Positions 19,879 through 20,482 of a stretch of 20,482 nucleotides of DNA are shown in pieces. The notes under the pieces were generated by a model. That model did no database searches and was not told where the DNA came from. It worked only from the letters and a program-made list of their open reading frames with translations. The DNA comes from a virus: IMG/VR virus record IMGVR_UViG_3300042934_000271, positions 1-20,482 of that record. One strand, written 5' to 3'. The translations under genes were made by a program, and so were the position numbers. Each line of letters starts with the position of its first letter. Position 1 is the first letter of the stretch.

Positions 19879-20159
19879 TACTTACTGCAATGATTGATCC
19901 GATTACAAAGAATTGGATTGATGACAATCCCTTTAATGCGGGTGAAGATTTTATGTGCCACTTTTATCACATGGTTTATCGCATGCCAGAAAACAAAAGT
20001 GTGTTGCGATGGTCACCAATTGAAATCCAATATCTACGTAGGGCACTATTCCGAATTCTAAAGGTGACCGGGTGGACACCTATGCACAGTTTCATTATTC
20101 GGGAAACTAGCGACTATGGAGTAAAGACAATCGGCAACCTATTGAAAGGAATTGACTAA
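19875..20159 (+). CDS. Unknown 94-aa protein
   Basis: I chose ATG 19875 with GGAG (19865-19868) six bases before it and ATGA overlap with the preceding stop; an in-frame ATG at 19863 gives four more residues. The protein has an N-terminal part LTAMIDPITKNWIDDNPFNA, aromatic/His segment MCHFYHMVYRMP, a helix IEIQYLRRALFRILKVTG and a C-terminal helix. The helix-turn-helix-like organisation of residues about 45-90 may mean DNA binding, but no motif is certain. Overlaps the next ATG by one base (TAATG). Confidence 0.75.
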   Translation: MILTAMIDPITKNWIDDNPFNAGEDFMCHFYHMVYRMPENKSVLRWSPIEIQYLRRALFRILKVTGWTPMHSFIIRETSDYGVKTIGNLLKGID

Positions 20160-20284
20160 TGAAAGCTCACCCTACTCACAACATGTATTACAACCCCATT
20201 ATTTTCGGCAAAGTATGCGTGCAATGTAACGCATGCGAATGTCACAATTCGGGCGCACTCATTGAAGAGTGTGAGAATAGCTAA
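20159..20284 (+). CDS. 41-aa Cys-rich miniprotein
   Basis: ATG 20159 shares a base with the previous stop (TAATG), and AAAGGA at about 20145-20150 is a very good ribosome site. The sequence contains CVQCNACECH, i.e. C-x2-C-x2-C-x-C-H, plus one more Cys near the end (EECENS). This looks like a small zinc-binding knuckle. It is the last gene of the right operon, directly before the terminator. Too short for most gene finders, but the coupling and ribosome site support it. Confidence 0.7.
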   Translation: MKAHPTHNMYYNPIIFGKVCVQCNACECHNSGALIEECENS

Positions 20285-20298
20285 ACACAAAAGCACAT

Positions 20299-20326
20299 AA
20301 CCGCCATATCACATATGGCGGTTTTT
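20299..20326 (+). terminator. Rho-independent terminator of the right operon
   Basis: An 11-bp perfect stem (20299-20309 with 20313-20323), a 3-base loop and five T (20322-20326). An outer pairing of ACACAAAA (about 20284-20291) with TTTTGTGT (about 20323-20330) makes the reverse strand a candidate terminator too. Confidence 0.9.
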
Positions 20327-20460
20327 GTGTGCCATATTACAGTTTTATTTATTAGTACATTGTTTCGTACGGGTATGCATTGTGATTAATAGAAGGGTTA
20401 AGTAATGCACATTATGATCATGTTTATAACTGTTAGTGACGGTTCAATGGGGAAATTAGT

Positions 20461-20482
20461 AAGTTTGTGCGGACTCTTACCC
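20461..20482. repeat. Right inverted terminal repeat
   Basis: Exact reverse complement of bases 1-22, ending in CCC on this strand (5' GGG on the other). It marks the right replication origin. The 150 bases between the terminator and the repeat hold no gene that I support. They lack the hairpins and promoter of the left end, so beyond 22 bases the two ends are not alike. Confidence 0.95.

Overview
The window is a complete or near-complete linear genome of a small phi29-like podovirus (Picovirinae-type: protein-primed DNA replication, short tail), probably infecting an actinobacterium. The first and last 22 bases are perfect inverted repeats (1-22 and 20461-20482). A family B protein-primed DNA polymerase, a terminal-protein candidate and a full phi29-type morphogenesis set are present. 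The actinobacterial host is an inference. It rests on a tail-protein N-terminus of a type common in actinophages, several GTG/TTG starts, TTGACA/TANNNT-type promoters, a probable leaderless transcript and the style of the lysis proteins. I see no integrase or repressor, so a lytic life style is likely.

Layout, with every gene I support on the + strand: (1) 1-743 is a left-end non-coding region with a near-consensus promoter, back-to-back hairpins, a possible 20-codon leader peptide and a second branched RNA domain. (2) 744-3979 is the replication block: ssDNA-binding protein, terminator, small unknown gene, terminal protein and DNA polymerase. (3) 3980-4678 is a monocistronic unit: promoter, 5' hairpin, a 132-aa unknown protein, a 140-nt branched RNA and a strong terminator. 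(4) 4704-14656 holds the structural genes in phi29 order: scaffold, major capsid protein, terminator, tail knob, portal, lower collar, appendage-type tail protein, lyase-like tail protein, M23 peptidase and packaging ATPase. (5) 14653-17738 has two membrane proteins (holin candidates), two small proteins, a collagen-like fibre, an M15 endolysin and a pair of overlapping small membrane ORFs behind their own promoter, ending at a terminator. (6) 17806-18265 is a non-coding region packed with about eleven DnaA-box-like sequences, four of them at an exact 21-bp period. (7) 18266-20284 is a tightly overlapping operon of seven small, mostly unrecognised genes, probably early host-takeover functions. 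It ends at a terminator, followed by about 150 bp of right terminus.

How it works together: terminal protein and polymerase start replication at both GGG ends, and the SSB coats displaced strands. Scaffold and capsid build the prohead on the portal. The ATPase packages DNA, possibly with a pRNA-like RNA from the left end. Tail knob, appendage, lyase-like protein and M23 peptidase would breach the envelope on entry. Holin(s) and the M15 enzyme would release progeny. The most unexpected element is the oriC-like DnaA-box array in a genome that should not need DnaA. The structured leader RNAs and the 5'/3' complementarity around the 4091 gene come next.
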